Source: Methyloversatilis universalis EHg5 (GTDB lineage Bacteria > Pseudomonadota > Gammaproteobacteria > Burkholderiales > Rhodocyclaceae). Taken from it: 64,000 nt of DNA. Positions 19,987 to 30,208 of the stretch are shown here, piece by piece. Both the position numbers and the translations under genes were made by a program. The stretch is taken from the NCBI RefSeq assembly GCF_000378945.1, contig NZ_KB900539.1, forward strand, positions 1,313,661-1,377,660, read 5' to 3'. Numbering within the stretch: the first letter of the stretch is position 1; each line of letters opens with the position of its first letter. The notes beneath the pieces were generated by a model, which was given only the letters and a program-made list of their open reading frames with translations, searched no databases and was not told the origin of the DNA.

Positions 19987-20775
19987 ATGAACATCCGCAT
20001 GCTTGCCTGCGCCCTCGGCGCGTTCGCCCTCAGCCAGTCGACCGCTGCCGCGGTCGAGGTATCGACCTTCGACGACCTGGCACTGAGTCCGGAAAGCCAT
20101 TTTTTCCCGAAGGTGTCCACGACCTTCACCAGCGGTGCCGCCACTTTCAACCACAGCTTCAACGACTGGGGCGGCGACTGCTGCCATACCGACTGGGTGT
20201 ATTCCAACCGCACCGACACCACCACCGAGGGCTACCTGAACCAGCACAGCGCCATCGCCGGCGGCGGCGCCCAGGGCTCGGCGAATTACGCGGTGGCCAA
20301 TGCCGGTGCGCCGGTGGCGACCTTCGCCGCACCGGTCACCGTGCTGGGCGCCTTCTTCACCAACAGCACCTATGCCGCGCTGTCCATGCTCAATGGTGAC
20401 GGTTTCGCCAAGCGCTTCGGCGGCGAGGACGGCCGTGATGCCGACTGGTTCATGCTCACCGTGACCGGTCTCGACAGCGTCGGCGGGCACACCGGCAGCG
20501 TCGATTTCATGCTGGCGGACTATCGCTACGCCAACGGCGCCGACGACTACATCGTGACCGACTGGCGCTGGCTGGATCTGAGCGGACTGGGCACCGTGAG
20601 CGGCCTGCAGTTCGCGCTGTCATCGAGCGACAGCGGCGCCTTCGGCATGAATACGCCGGCCTATTTCGCGATGGACAGCCTGGCGGTGGCCGCAGTGCCG
20701 GAACCGGAGCAGGCCGCACTGCTGCTGGCCGGTCTGGCGCTGGTGAGCGCGGTCGCCCGCCGTCGCATGGCCTGA
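19987..20775 (+). CDS. DUF4465-like PEP-CTERM protein, probable corrinoid-binding surface protein
   Basis: A 262-residue secreted protein. The signal peptide (ACALGAFALSQSTAAA) precedes a DUF4465-like domain with FDDLALSPESHF, SGAATFNHSFNDWGG, YSNRTDTTTEGYLNQHSA, GSANYAVAN and NSTYAALSMLNGDGFAKRFGG. It ends in a PEP-CTERM signal (VPEPE, hydrophobic stretch, RRRMA). DUF4465 proteins of Bacteroidetes have been linked to B12 binding at the cell surface; here the lipoprotein anchor is replaced by an exosortase signal. It begins 26 bases after the first surface protein gene and 57 bases before btuB. The family assignment is from remembered motifs and should be confirmed by profile search. Confidence 0.85.
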   Translation: MNIRMLACALGAFALSQSTAAAVEVSTFDDLALSPESHFFPKVSTTFTSGAATFNHSFNDWGGDCCHTDWVYSNRTDTTTEGYLNQHSAIAGGGAQGSANYAVANAGAPVATFAAPVTVLGAFFTNSTYAALSMLNGDGFAKRFGGEDGRDADWFMLTVTGLDSVGGHTGSVDFMLADYRYANGADDYIVTDWRWLDLSGLGTVSGLQFALSSSDSGAFGMNTPAYFAMDSLAVAAVPEPEQAALLLAGLALVSAVARRRMA

Positions 20776-20832
20776 CGCAGATACAGGCACGGCGCCGCCC
20801 CGCGTGGTGGCGCCGGTGCGGAGGCGACTTTC

Positions 20833-22884
20833 ATGAACATCCCGTTCAGGCCGGCGCTTGCCGGCCTGCTGTGCCTGCTCGCGCCGCACGCGCGGGCAGA
20901 CGACGCGCTGCGGCTGGACGAAGTGGTGATCAGTGCGCCGTCGGCCGACGACACCTTGCGCACCGTGCCGCATGGCGTGTCGGTCATCACCGCCGGTGAC
21001 ATCGAACGCGCCGGTGCACAGGGCGTGGGCGATCTGCTCAGCCGCGAGGCCGGACTCAACCTGCAGAGCTATTTCGGCCGCGACAAGGGCGCCACGGTCG
21101 ACATGCGCGGCCTGGGCGCGACCGCGGTCAGCAACGTACTGGTGCTGGTCGATGGCGTGCGGCTCAATGCCGACGACCTGTCGGGCGCCGATCTGTCGTC
21201 GGTCGCGCTGTCGCAGGTCGAACGCATCGAGGTGCTGCGTGGCGCAGGTGCCGTACGCTACGGCGACGGCGCGGTCGGCGGCATCGTGCATATCCAGACA
21301 CGGCGCCCGCGGCCCGGGCCGCTCACCGGTCAGCTCGATCTGCGCAGCGGCGCCTGGGGCACACGCGAGGCGCGGCTGCGCGCCAGCGGCGGCGCCGGGC
21401 CGCTGGCCGCCAGTGTCACGCTGAGCCGGCTGGACAGCGACGGCTATCGCGACAACGACCGCTACGCCGCGCGCGACAGCGCGCTCGAACTGAGCCTGCT
21501 GCCGGACGGGCCGTGGTCCTTCATCGACCTCAGCCTGCGTGCCGCGCGCCACATCGACGAATATGGACTGCCGGGGCCGGTCAGCGCTGAAGCCTTTCGC
21601 GCCGGCAGCGCCCGGCGGCGGGCAAGCAGCGCGTCGCCGCAGGACGGCGGCAGCACCGACGACCGCACGCTGGGCGCCCGGCTGCGTGCCGACTTCGGCG
21701 ACGCCGGCCTGCTCACCCTGCAGCTCGATCATCGCGACCGCGAGAACCCGTACTTCATCGGCGTGCAGACTGGCGTTGCGCTGGCGGACCAGCGCAACGT
21801 GATCGATTCCACCCGGCGCGACCTGCGCATGACGCACGAACTGAGCGTCGACGCCTTCGGCCGGCGGCACGATCTGGCATTCGGCTACGTCAGCCAGTCG
21901 TCCGACTACCTGCGTCGCGAGAACGGCGATTCCGTGGTCGGCAATTCGACCCGGCGCAGCGGTGAACTGAATGGCCACGCCTGGTGGGGCGAGGGCGTGT
22001 TCAGGCTGGGGCAGGGCGTCAGCATCAACGCCGGCCTGCGTCGCGACCGCGCCGACAGCCGCATTACGGGCAGCCGCTACACGCGCGAATGCCAGTACAT
22101 CTTCATTCCGTTTCCGGTGGAAGTGCCGGGCAGCTGCGTGAATGCCTTCCGTGCGACCGACGCCACCGCGTCGGACTGGCGCAACCGGGCGAGCGAACTG
22201 GGGGCGAGCTGGCAGGTTTCGTCCGTGCTGACCGTGTTTGCCGCGGACAGCCGTCACTTCCGCAGTCCCAACATCGACGAACTCGCGCTTGCCGCGCCCG
22301 ACCTGCGTCCGCAGCGCGGCCGCACGCGCGAAGCCGGCCTGCGGGCGCGGAGCGACACGGTCGAATTCGGCGCTACGGTCTATCGCATGCACATTGAGGA
22401 CGAAATCTACTTCGACAGCGCCAGTGGCCTCAGCGTAAACCGCAACTACGCGCTGCCGACCGTGCGCACCGGCGTCGAAATCGATCTGCGCTGGCGGCTC
22501 CGGCCTTCGCTGCTGTTCGCCGCCAACGCCGGCTACGTGCAGCCGCGTTTCGAAGGCAGCGACGCCGATGTACCGCTGGTGCCGCGTCGCACCGCCAATC
22601 TGCGCATCGAGTGGACGCCGGCGGAGGCGCGGCGCATCACCTTCAGCGCCCGCCATGCCGGCCGCCGCTTCGACGGCAACGACCTCGACAACCGCAGCTT
22701 CGCGCCGCTGCCGTCGTACACCGTGTTTGACCTGGCGCTCAGCGTGCGCAGCGGCGCCGCCACCTGGTCGGCGGGGGTCAGCAACCTGTTCGACAAGGTG
22801 TATTCCACCATCGCCTACAGCAACACCTACTACCCGATGCCCGAGCGCACCGCGTGGATGGGCGTGAGCTGGCAGCTTGAGTGA
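20833..22884 (+). CDS. btuB: TonB-dependent vitamin B12 receptor (BtuB-like)
   Basis: An outer-membrane active transporter for cobalamin, powered by TonB/ExbBD encoded elsewhere. The 683-residue protein has a signal peptide (ending ARA-D), a TonB box (DEVVIS), a plug domain with DLLSREAGLNLQS, VDMRGLGATAVSNVLVLVDG and QVERIEVLRGAGAVRYGDGA, and a 22-strand-type barrel. The extreme C-terminus is GVSWQLE and lacks the terminal aromatic residue usual for barrel insertion. The substrate is inferred from the riboswitch upstream. GGAG precedes the ATG. Periplasmic BtuF and the BtuCD importer are not in this window. Confidence 0.9.
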   Translation: MNIPFRPALAGLLCLLAPHARADDALRLDEVVISAPSADDTLRTVPHGVSVITAGDIERAGAQGVGDLLSREAGLNLQSYFGRDKGATVDMRGLGATAVSNVLVLVDGVRLNADDLSGADLSSVALSQVERIEVLRGAGAVRYGDGAVGGIVHIQTRRPRPGPLTGQLDLRSGAWGTREARLRASGGAGPLAASVTLSRLDSDGYRDNDRYAARDSALELSLLPDGPWSFIDLSLRAARHIDEYGLPGPVSAEAFRAGSARRRASSASPQDGGSTDDRTLGARLRADFGDAGLLTLQLDHRDRENPYFIGVQTGVALADQRNVIDSTRRDLRMTHELSVDAFGRRHDLAFGYVSQSSDYLRRENGDSVVGNSTRRSGELNGHAWWGEGVFRLGQGVSINAGLRRDRADSRITGSRYTRECQYIFIPFPVEVPGSCVNAFRATDATASDWRNRASELGASWQVSSVLTVFAADSRHFRSPNIDELALAAPDLRPQRGRTREAGLRARSDTVEFGATVYRMHIEDEIYFDSASGLSVNRNYALPTVRTGVEIDLRWRLRPSLLFAANAGYVQPRFEGSDADVPLVPRRTANLRIEWTPAEARRITFSARHAGRRFDGNDLDNRSFAPLPSYTVFDLALSVRSGAATWSAGVSNLFDKVYSTIAYSNTYYPMPERTAWMGVSWQLE

Positions 22885-22904
22885 GCAGGGCGGTTGTGCA
22901 ATGA

Positions 22905-22930
22905 AAAGGGGCCGCTGATGCGGCCCCTTT
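22905..22930. terminator. Bidirectional terminator between btuB and dnaJ
   Basis: An 11-bp stem AAAGGGGCCGC/GCGGCCCCTTT with a TGAT loop lies between the convergent genes. T-runs are present in both directions. Confidence 0.85.
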
Positions 22931-22959
22931 CGTCCTTCCGGATGCGGATCGCGCGCCGG

Positions 22960-24093
22960 TCAGCCGGCGAAGAAATCCTTCATCTTGTCCATCCACGACT
23001 TCGCGCGCGGGCTGTGATTGGCTTCGTCGCTGCGGTTGATGTCGTCGAATTCCTTCAGCAGCTCACGCTGGCGCGAAGTCAGGTTCACCGGCGTTTCGAC
23101 CACCACATGGCACATCAGGTCGCCCGGGTAGCTGCTGCGCACGCCCTTGATGCCCTTGCCGCGCAGGCGGAACACCTTGCCGGACTGGGTTTCGGCCGGA
23201 ATCTTGATCTTGGCCGCGCCATCCAGCGTCGGAATCTCGATTTCGCCGCCCAGCGCCGCGGTGGCGAAGCCGATGGGCATTTCGCAGTGCAGATCGTCGC
23301 CCTCGCGCTGGAACACCGCGTGCGGCTTGATGTGGATCTGCACGTACAGGTCGCCGGCCGGGCCGCCGCCCTGGCCGCGCTCGCCTTCACCGGCCAGACG
23401 GATGCGGTCGCCCTCGTCGATGCCGGCCGGAATCTTCACCTGCAGCGTCTTGCTGCCCTTGACGCGCCCGGCGCCATGGCAGTCGTTGCACGGGTCCTTC
23501 ACCATCTTGCCGGTGCCGTGGCACTTCGGGCAGGTCTGCTGGATCGAGAAGAAGCCCTGCTGCATGCGTACCTGACCCACGCCGTTGCAGGTGGTGCAGG
23601 TGACCGGCTTGGTGCCCGCCTTGGCGCCGGTGCCGCCGCAGCTGCCGCAGTCGTCCATGGTGGGGATGCGGATGCGGGTGTCGGTGCCGCGCGCCGCTTC
23701 TTCCAGCGACACTTCGAGGTTGTAGCGCAGGTCGGCACCGCGGTAGACACCGCTGCGACCGCCGCCGCGGCCGCCCTGGTTGCCGAAGATTTCTCCGAAA
23801 ATGTCGCCGAAGGCGTCGCCGAATCCGCCGAATCCCTGGCCGCCGCCCGCGCCGCCACCCATGTTCGGGTCGACGCCGGCGTGGCCGTACTGGTCGTAGG
23901 CCGCGCGCTTCTGGCCGTCAGACAGGATTTCGTAGGCTTCCTTCGCTTCCTTGAACTTGTCCTCGGCTTCCTTGCTGTCCGGATTGCGGTCCGGGTGGTA
24001 CTTCATCGCCAGCTTGCGGTAAGCCTTCTTGATTTCGTCATCGGAGGCGTCGCGGTTGACGCCGAGGATGTCGTAAAAGTCTTTCTTCGCCAT
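22960..24093 (-). CDS. dnaJ: Chaperone DnaJ (Hsp40)
   Basis: Co-chaperone that delivers unfolded clients to DnaK and stimulates its ATPase. The J-domain with HPD ([10 protein letters not shown]) is at residues 1-70, a Gly/Phe-rich linker covers about 76-110, and four CxxCxGxG zinc repeats follow ([32 protein letters not shown]). The C-terminal client domains complete a normal 377-residue protein. It lies about 100 bases after dnaK; the gap contains the 16-bp palindrome at 24172-24187. Confidence 0.98.
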   Translation of the reverse strand: MAKKDFYDILGVNRDASDDEIKKAYRKLAMKYHPDRNPDSKEAEDKFKEAKEAYEILSDGQKRAAYDQYGHAGVDPNMGGGAGGGQGFGGFGDAFGDIFGEIFGNQGGRGGGRSGVYRGADLRYNLEVSLEEAARGTDTRIRIPTMDDCGSCGGTGAKAGTKPVTCTTCNGVGQVRMQQGFFSIQQTCPKCHGTGKMVKDPCNDCHGAGRVKGSKTLQVKIPAGIDEGDRIRLAGEGERGQGGGPAGDLYVQIHIKPHAVFQREGDDLHCEMPIGFATAALGGEIEIPTLDGAAKIKIPAETQSGKVFRLRGKGIKGVRSSYPGDLMCHVVVETPVNLTSRQRELLKEFDDINRSDEANHSPRAKSWMDKMKDFFAG

Positions 24094-24171
24094 TCGTGTT
24101 CACCACAGATGCGGCAAAGGCACAGTGCGTCAGGAGAGGCTCCCGCCGCGCTGTGCCCCGCTTGTTGAGTG

Positions 24172-24187
24172 CGGGCCTGCAGGCCCG
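24172..24187. repeat. Perfect 16-bp palindrome between dnaK and dnaJ
   Basis: CGGGCCTG followed directly by CAGGCCCG. It lies 10 bases past the dnaK stop codon on the minus strand. It might adjust the dnaK/dnaJ transcript ratio by processing or weak termination; no T-tract is present. Confidence 0.5.
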
Positions 24188-24196
24188 ACGCGCAGC

Positions 24197-26125
<1,929 letters not shown>

Positions 26126-26177
26126 GTTCGGGGTCCTCTATATATATGCGGGTGGAGGAAAGATTCGTCTGTGCCGG

Positions 26178-26206
26178 AGGTGGGGCGCATGCCCCTTCAT
26201 TTCAAG
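26178..26206 (-). promoter_or_regulatory. Sigma-32 (heat-shock) promoter of dnaK
   Basis: On the minus strand CTTGAAA (26206-26200), a 14-bp spacer and CCCCACCT (26185-26178) match the RpoH consensus CTTGAAA / CCCCATNT with one change. The start would fall about 45 bases before the dnaK ATG. The -35 box lies inside a GCCCCTT/AAGGGGC dyad (26191-26210), which is followed on the plus strand by TTTTT. Confidence 0.8.
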
Positions 26207-26248
26207 GGGCTTTTTGTCGCCCTTGCTGCCTCACGGCCAGCGGAGCGT

Positions 26249-26764
26249 TCAGGCAGCAGCCCTGGACACGATGACCAGGGCAGGGCGCAGCACGCGGTCG
26301 TGCAGCAGATAGCCCTTCTGCAGCACCTGCACCACGTGGTTCGGTTCGCCCGGCGCCTCGATCTGGCTGATCGCCTGATGCTTGTGCGGGTCGAATTTCT
26401 CGCCCAGCGGATTCACTTCCTCGACGCTGGCGCCGCCGAAGGCCTGCACCAGCTGCTTGAGTGTCAGTTCCACGCCTTCACGGGTCTTGGTGACGTCGTT
26501 CGAAGTGTCCGCCAGCGCGGCTTCCAGACTGTCCTTGACCGGCACCATGGCGGAAGCGAACTTTTCGGCGGCGAACTTGCCGGCCTTGATCACGTCTTCG
26601 GCGGCACGCCGGCGCATGTTCTCGGTTTCCGCCTTGGCGCGCAGCAGGGCGTCCTGCAGTTCGGCGATCTTCTGTTCGGCGGCGGCCAGCGCGTCCGGCG
26701 CTTCGGCGGCCGGCACGGTGTCGGCGAGGTTTTCCGGCGTCGGGTTCGGGGTCTGTTCGGTCAT
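26249..26764 (-). CDS. grpE: Nucleotide exchange factor GrpE
   Basis: Releases ADP from DnaK. The 171-residue protein has a charged N-terminus, a long helix ([20 protein letters not shown]) and the beta domain with [20 protein letters not shown] start at ATG 26764, which follows GAGG at a normal distance; an in-frame ATG at 26800 would overlap the sigma-32 -10 box and is unlikely. First gene of the grpE-dnaK-dnaJ cluster. Confidence 0.95.
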   Translation of the reverse strand: MTEQTPNPTPENLADTVPAAEAPDALAAAEQKIAELQDALLRAKAETENMRRRAAEDVIKAGKFAAEKFASAMVPVKDSLEAALADTSNDVTKTREGVELTLKQLVQAFGGASVEEVNPLGEKFDPHKHQAISQIEAPGEPNHVVQVLQKGYLLHDRVLRPALVIVSRAAA

Positions 26765-26796
26765 TCCGGGGATCCTCTGATTCTGAGACCCGCCGC

Positions 26797-26824
26797 ACAT
26801 GGGGGCATCCGGAAGGTTTTCAAG
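26797..26824 (-). promoter_or_regulatory. Sigma-32 (heat-shock) promoter of grpE
   Basis: On the minus strand CTTGAAA (26824-26818), 13-bp spacer, CCCCATGT (26804-26797): a full match to the RpoH consensus. It sits about 33 bases before the grpE start codon. Confidence 0.88.
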
Positions 26825-26938
26825 CCCCTTTTCGGGTGGTTTCGCAGACCGCGGCCGCGGGTTATTTTGTCGTGCTCCCGGCGATGCCCTATCATTCCCG
26901 CTTCATGACGCGTTCCACGCTTCCTTCCTGTCCTTCTC

Positions 26939-28321
26939 ATGCTTGAGCGCATCGGCAAATACCGGGTCATCCGCGAAATCGGCAAAGGTGCAACCGCGAC
27001 CGTTTACCTGTGCAAGAGCGACGACATCGAGGAAATGGTCGCGGTCAAGCTGGTCGATTTCGGCGACAAGAATCGCGATCAGGGCAAGTGGTCGCGGCGC
27101 ATGCGCAAGCTTTTCCTGACCGAGGCGGCGATCGCCGCCAGGCTGGACCACCCCAACATCATCCGCATCTACGACGCGCAGGTCGAAGAGAACCGGGCCT
27201 ATCTGGTCATGGAATTCATCGACGGCCAGCCACTCGACCATTACTGCGAATTCAACACCATGCTGCCGCTGCCACGCGCGGTGAGCATCGTGTTCAAGTG
27301 CGCGATGGCGCTCGACTACGCCTTCCGCCACGGCGTGGTGCATCGCGACATCAAGCCGGCCAACATCCTGATCGGCGCCAATGACCTGGTGAAGGTGACC
27401 GATTTCGGTCTGGCGCTGAATGTGGCCAAGGAAAACGACAAGGATTCGACCTTCATCATGGGTGTGGGCTCGCCGGCCTACATGAGCCCGGAACAGGTGA
27501 AGGGCTATCCGCTGAACCAGAAGACCGACCTGTACTCGCTCGGCGTGGTGCTGTTCCACCTGCTGACCGGGCGGCTGCCCTTCCGCGCCAAGCATCCGGC
27601 CCAGCTCATCTACAAGATCATCAATGCCGATCCGCCGTCGGCGTCGCAGCTGAACCCGGAAGTGCCGGAGGCGATGGACCGGGTGATCCGCAAGGCGCTG
27701 GAGAAGGATCTGTACTCGCGCTACAAGAACGGTGCCGAGTTCGCCAAGGACCTGTCGTCGGTGCGGTTCAAAATCCTCGACGACAAGTACGTGCCGCCGG
27801 ATACGACGCGCTTTTCCATCCTGCGCAAGATGCCCTTCTTCACCGAATTCGACGATGTCGAGGTGTGGGAGGTGCTGCGTTTCTCGAACTGGCGCCAGTA
27901 CGCCGAAGGGACCGTACTGATGCGCGAGGGCGACGGCGACAACCGTTTCGGCCTCATCGTGTCCGGCCATGTGCGGGTGGTGGTCGGTGGCCGTCTGCTG
28001 GCCGAACTGGGGCCGGGCGAGGCGGTGGGCGAAATGGGTTACCTCGATCCTGCCCACGTCCGTCGTTCTGCCACCGTGGTGGCGATTTCTCCGGTGGCCT
28101 TCCTCGAAGTCAGTCCGTCGGCGCTGGCGCTGGCCTCGGAAGAGTGCTTGGAGCACTTCCGCGGCCAGCTCATCAGCACCGTGGTGCAGCGTCTGGCACG
28201 CGCCAATGCCGCGCTGGCAGCCCAGGGCGAAGAGGTAATGATGCCGACCGAATCCGGTTTTTCGGTCATCGGCTCGGGTCTGGACCTCGAACTGCTGCCT
28301 GACGCGCCGGTCCGTCGCTGA
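26939..28321 (+). CDS. Ser/Thr protein kinase fused to a cyclic-nucleotide-binding domain
   Basis: A 460-residue cytoplasmic kinase. The Hanks-type domain (about residues 7-270) has the Gly-loop IGKGATATVYL, catalytic Lys37 (VAVKLVDF), HRDIKPAN with Asp137, DFG with Asp155, and SPAYMSPEQ. The C-terminal part (about 290-415) is a cNMP-binding fold of the Crp type (RFGLIVSGHVRVVVGGRLL, GEAVGEMGYL). No membrane segment or DNA-binding domain is present. The layout suggests a kinase gated by a nucleotide or a second messenger; the ligand is unknown. It is transcribed divergently from grpE, and no strong ribosome binding site precedes the ATG. Confidence 0.9.
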   Translation: MLERIGKYRVIREIGKGATATVYLCKSDDIEEMVAVKLVDFGDKNRDQGKWSRRMRKLFLTEAAIAARLDHPNIIRIYDAQVEENRAYLVMEFIDGQPLDHYCEFNTMLPLPRAVSIVFKCAMALDYAFRHGVVHRDIKPANILIGANDLVKVTDFGLALNVAKENDKDSTFIMGVGSPAYMSPEQVKGYPLNQKTDLYSLGVVLFHLLTGRLPFRAKHPAQLIYKIINADPPSASQLNPEVPEAMDRVIRKALEKDLYSRYKNGAEFAKDLSSVRFKILDDKYVPPDTTRFSILRKMPFFTEFDDVEVWEVLRFSNWRQYAEGTVLMREGDGDNRFGLIVSGHVRVVVGGRLLAELGPGEAVGEMGYLDPAHVRRSATVVAISPVAFLEVSPSALALASEECLEHFRGQLISTVVQRLARANAALAAQGEEVMMPTESGFSVIGSGLDLELLPDAPVRR

Positions 28322-28388
28322 CCCGCAGAGGCCCCTTCACGCGGGTCTTCCGTCGCGCGCAGCGTGACGTCTGCCCTCGGACCGCTTC

Positions 28389-28415
28389 TAAAGTTTCCAT
28401 CCCGCAGGCCGAAAC
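28389..28415 (+). promoter_or_regulatory. Sigma-28 (FliA-type) promoter before the AP2 protein gene
   Basis: TAAAGTTT (28389-28396), an 11-bp spacer and GCCGAAAC (28408-28415) match the flagellar sigma-28 consensus TAAAGTTT-N11-GCCGATAA in 14 of 16 positions. The predicted start is about 46 bases ahead of the TTG start codon. Confidence 0.6.
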
Positions 28416-28467
28416 TCTCCCTGCAAGCACACGGCTTCACCCCGGTGCTGATCGAAGGAGAGCAACC

Positions 28468-29001
28468 TTGAGCCGCAATTCAGTTTATGGCATCAGCCGC
28501 GTTGATAACGAGGCCAGCCGCACCCACGGCTGGCTCGTAACCATCCAGCGACGCGGGGTGATTCACCGCAAGCATTTCAGCGACGGCGTGTTCGGCGGAA
28601 AGCAGAAGGCGTTTGCCGCTGCCAAGCAGTTCCGCGACGACATCATTTCGAAATTCCCGCCGTTTTCGCTGCGGGAGTATTCCAGCATCGTCAAGAAGAA
28701 CAACCGTTCCGGCGTGGTCGGCGTCTGCCGCTACTGCGCATCGGAAACCCGTGACATGCCCGAGGACAAGCAGCGCTGGTTCTGGGTGGCGTCCTGGCCG
28801 CTGCCGTCGGGTCGCCGCAAGCGGGTGAAGTTCTCGGTGAACAAGTACGGCGAGGAAGGTGCATTCAAGATGGCGCTGAAGGCGCGCAAGGATGCGCTGA
28901 AGAAGCTGGATGGCCAGTTCGATCCGGGTGCGGCCCGGCGCGGACGCCCGCGCAAGGCCAAGAACGACGAGAACGTGCTGCCGGCGCGCGCAGCGGCCTG
29001 A
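28468..29001 (+). CDS. Double AP2-domain protein with C-terminal AT-hook
   Basis: A 177-residue basic protein that looks DNA-binding. Residues about 6-60 (HGWLVTIQRRGVIHRKHFSD, then an amphipathic helix) and about 81-145 (SGVVGVCRY, FWVASWPLPSGRRKRVKFSV, then a helix) both follow the AP2/ERF pattern of a three-stranded sheet plus helix. The tail carries an AT-hook-like RRGRPRK at 157-163. The start is TTG, supported by GGAG seven bases upstream; no nearby ATG is in frame. Unlike most bacterial AP2 domains, no nuclease or integrase is attached. It stands alone, behind a sigma-28-like promoter and before a strong terminator. Function unknown; a nucleoid-associated or motility-linked regulator is possible. 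Confidence 0.8.
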   Translation: MSRNSVYGISRVDNEASRTHGWLVTIQRRGVIHRKHFSDGVFGGKQKAFAAAKQFRDDIISKFPPFSLREYSSIVKKNNRSGVVGVCRYCASETRDMPEDKQRWFWVASWPLPSGRRKRVKFSVNKYGEEGAFKMALKARKDALKKLDGQFDPGAARRGRPRKAKNDENVLPARAAA

Positions 29002-29017
29002 TGTCCGTCCGTCCATG

Positions 29018-29045
29018 AAAAAGGCGACCTCCGGGTCGCCTTTTT
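29018..29045. terminator. Bidirectional terminator between the AP2 gene and hemH
   Basis: GGCGACC/GGTCGCC with a TCCG loop, flanked by AAAAA and TTTTT, between convergent genes. Confidence 0.92.
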
Positions 29046-29061
29046 ATTTGCCCTGCGCGCT

Positions 29062-30159
29062 TCAGCGCGCGGCGCCCATGTCCCGGGCGCGCTGTGCCTG
29101 CAGCGTGCGTTCAGGCTGCGGCTGGCCGGCTTCGTCCCACCAGTGGCCCAGTTCGCGCCGCACCACGCTGCCCAGCGCAGCGATCCAGTCCGGTCTTTCG
29201 TTCAGGCAGGGGATGTAACCGAAGCGCTGACCGCCGTGCGCGATGAAGGCGTCGCGATTCTCGACCGCGATCTCCTCCAGCGTTTCCAGACAGTCGGCGA
29301 CGAAGCCGGGGCACATCACATCCACGCTCTTCAGGCCACCGTCGGCCAGTTTTTCCAGCGTCGGCTGGGTGTAGGGTTCCAGCCAGCGCGCCCGGCCGAA
29401 GCGGGACTGGAAGGTGACCAGATAGTCGTCTTTCCCGAGACCGAGCGCTTCGGCGATCAGCCGGCCGGTCCGGTGGCATTCGCAGTGGTAGGGGTCGCCC
29501 TTCGTGAGATGGAAGTGCGGCACGCCGTGGAAGGACATGACCAGCTTGTCGGCGCGGCCGTTCTTCTGCCAGTGCTCGCGCACGCTGGCGGCCAGCGCGT
29601 CGATGTAGCCGCGGTCGCCGGCGAAGGCGCGCACGTAGCGCAGTTCAGGCAGGTTCCGCCAGCGCAGCAGCGCGCGCGCCAGTTCGTCCACCACCGAGCC
29701 GGTGGTGCTGGACGCACCCTGCGGGTACATCGGGACGGCGAGGATGCGGGTGAAACCTTCGGCCTTCATCTGCTGCAGCACGTCGCCGATCGACGGCTTG
29801 CCGTAGCGCATCGCGTGCCTCACCTCGATGTCCGGCTGACCTTCGGCCACCATCCAGCCGCGCAGCAGCCGGGTCTGGCGCTCGGTATGCACGCGCAGCG
29901 GCGATCCTTCGTCGGTCCAGATCGTGGCGTATTTTTCGGCCGACTTCTTTGGCCGCACATTCAGGATGATGCCGTTCAGGATGACCCACCAGACCGGTTT
30001 CGGCACTTCGACCACGCGGTCGTCGGACAGGAACTCTTTCAGGTAGCGGCGCAGCGACGGGGCATCGGCCTGGTCCGGCGTGCCGAGATTGACCAGCAGC
30101 ACGCCGGTGCGTGCGGTCTGGCCATGGGTGTAGGACGGTTCAGCGATGAAACGGGACAT
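29062..30159 (-). CDS. hemH: Ferrochelatase
   Basis: Inserts ferrous iron into protoporphyrin IX, the last step of heme b synthesis. The 365-residue protein has VLLVNLGTPD, PLRVHTERQ, the metal-site His in MSFHGVPHFHL, CHRTGRLIAE, FQSRFGRARWLEPYT and CPGFVADCLETLEEI. Length and motifs are normal for proteobacteria. It lies downstream of hrcA on the same strand with a 72-base gap. Confidence 0.97.
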   Translation of the reverse strand: MSRFIAEPSYTHGQTARTGVLLVNLGTPDQADAPSLRRYLKEFLSDDRVVEVPKPVWWVILNGIILNVRPKKSAEKYATIWTDEGSPLRVHTERQTRLLRGWMVAEGQPDIEVRHAMRYGKPSIGDVLQQMKAEGFTRILAVPMYPQGASSTTGSVVDELARALLRWRNLPELRYVRAFAGDRGYIDALAASVREHWQKNGRADKLVMSFHGVPHFHLTKGDPYHCECHRTGRLIAEALGLGKDDYLVTFQSRFGRARWLEPYTQPTLEKLADGGLKSVDVMCPGFVADCLETLEEIAVENRDAFIAHGGQRFGYIPCLNERPDWIAALGSVVRRELGHWWDEAGQPQPERTLQAQRARDMGAAR

Positions 30160-30208
30160 GTCGTGTTCGTGTTGTGGCCGGCCCGGGGAGCACGGCGTTC
30201 GGGTTTGA

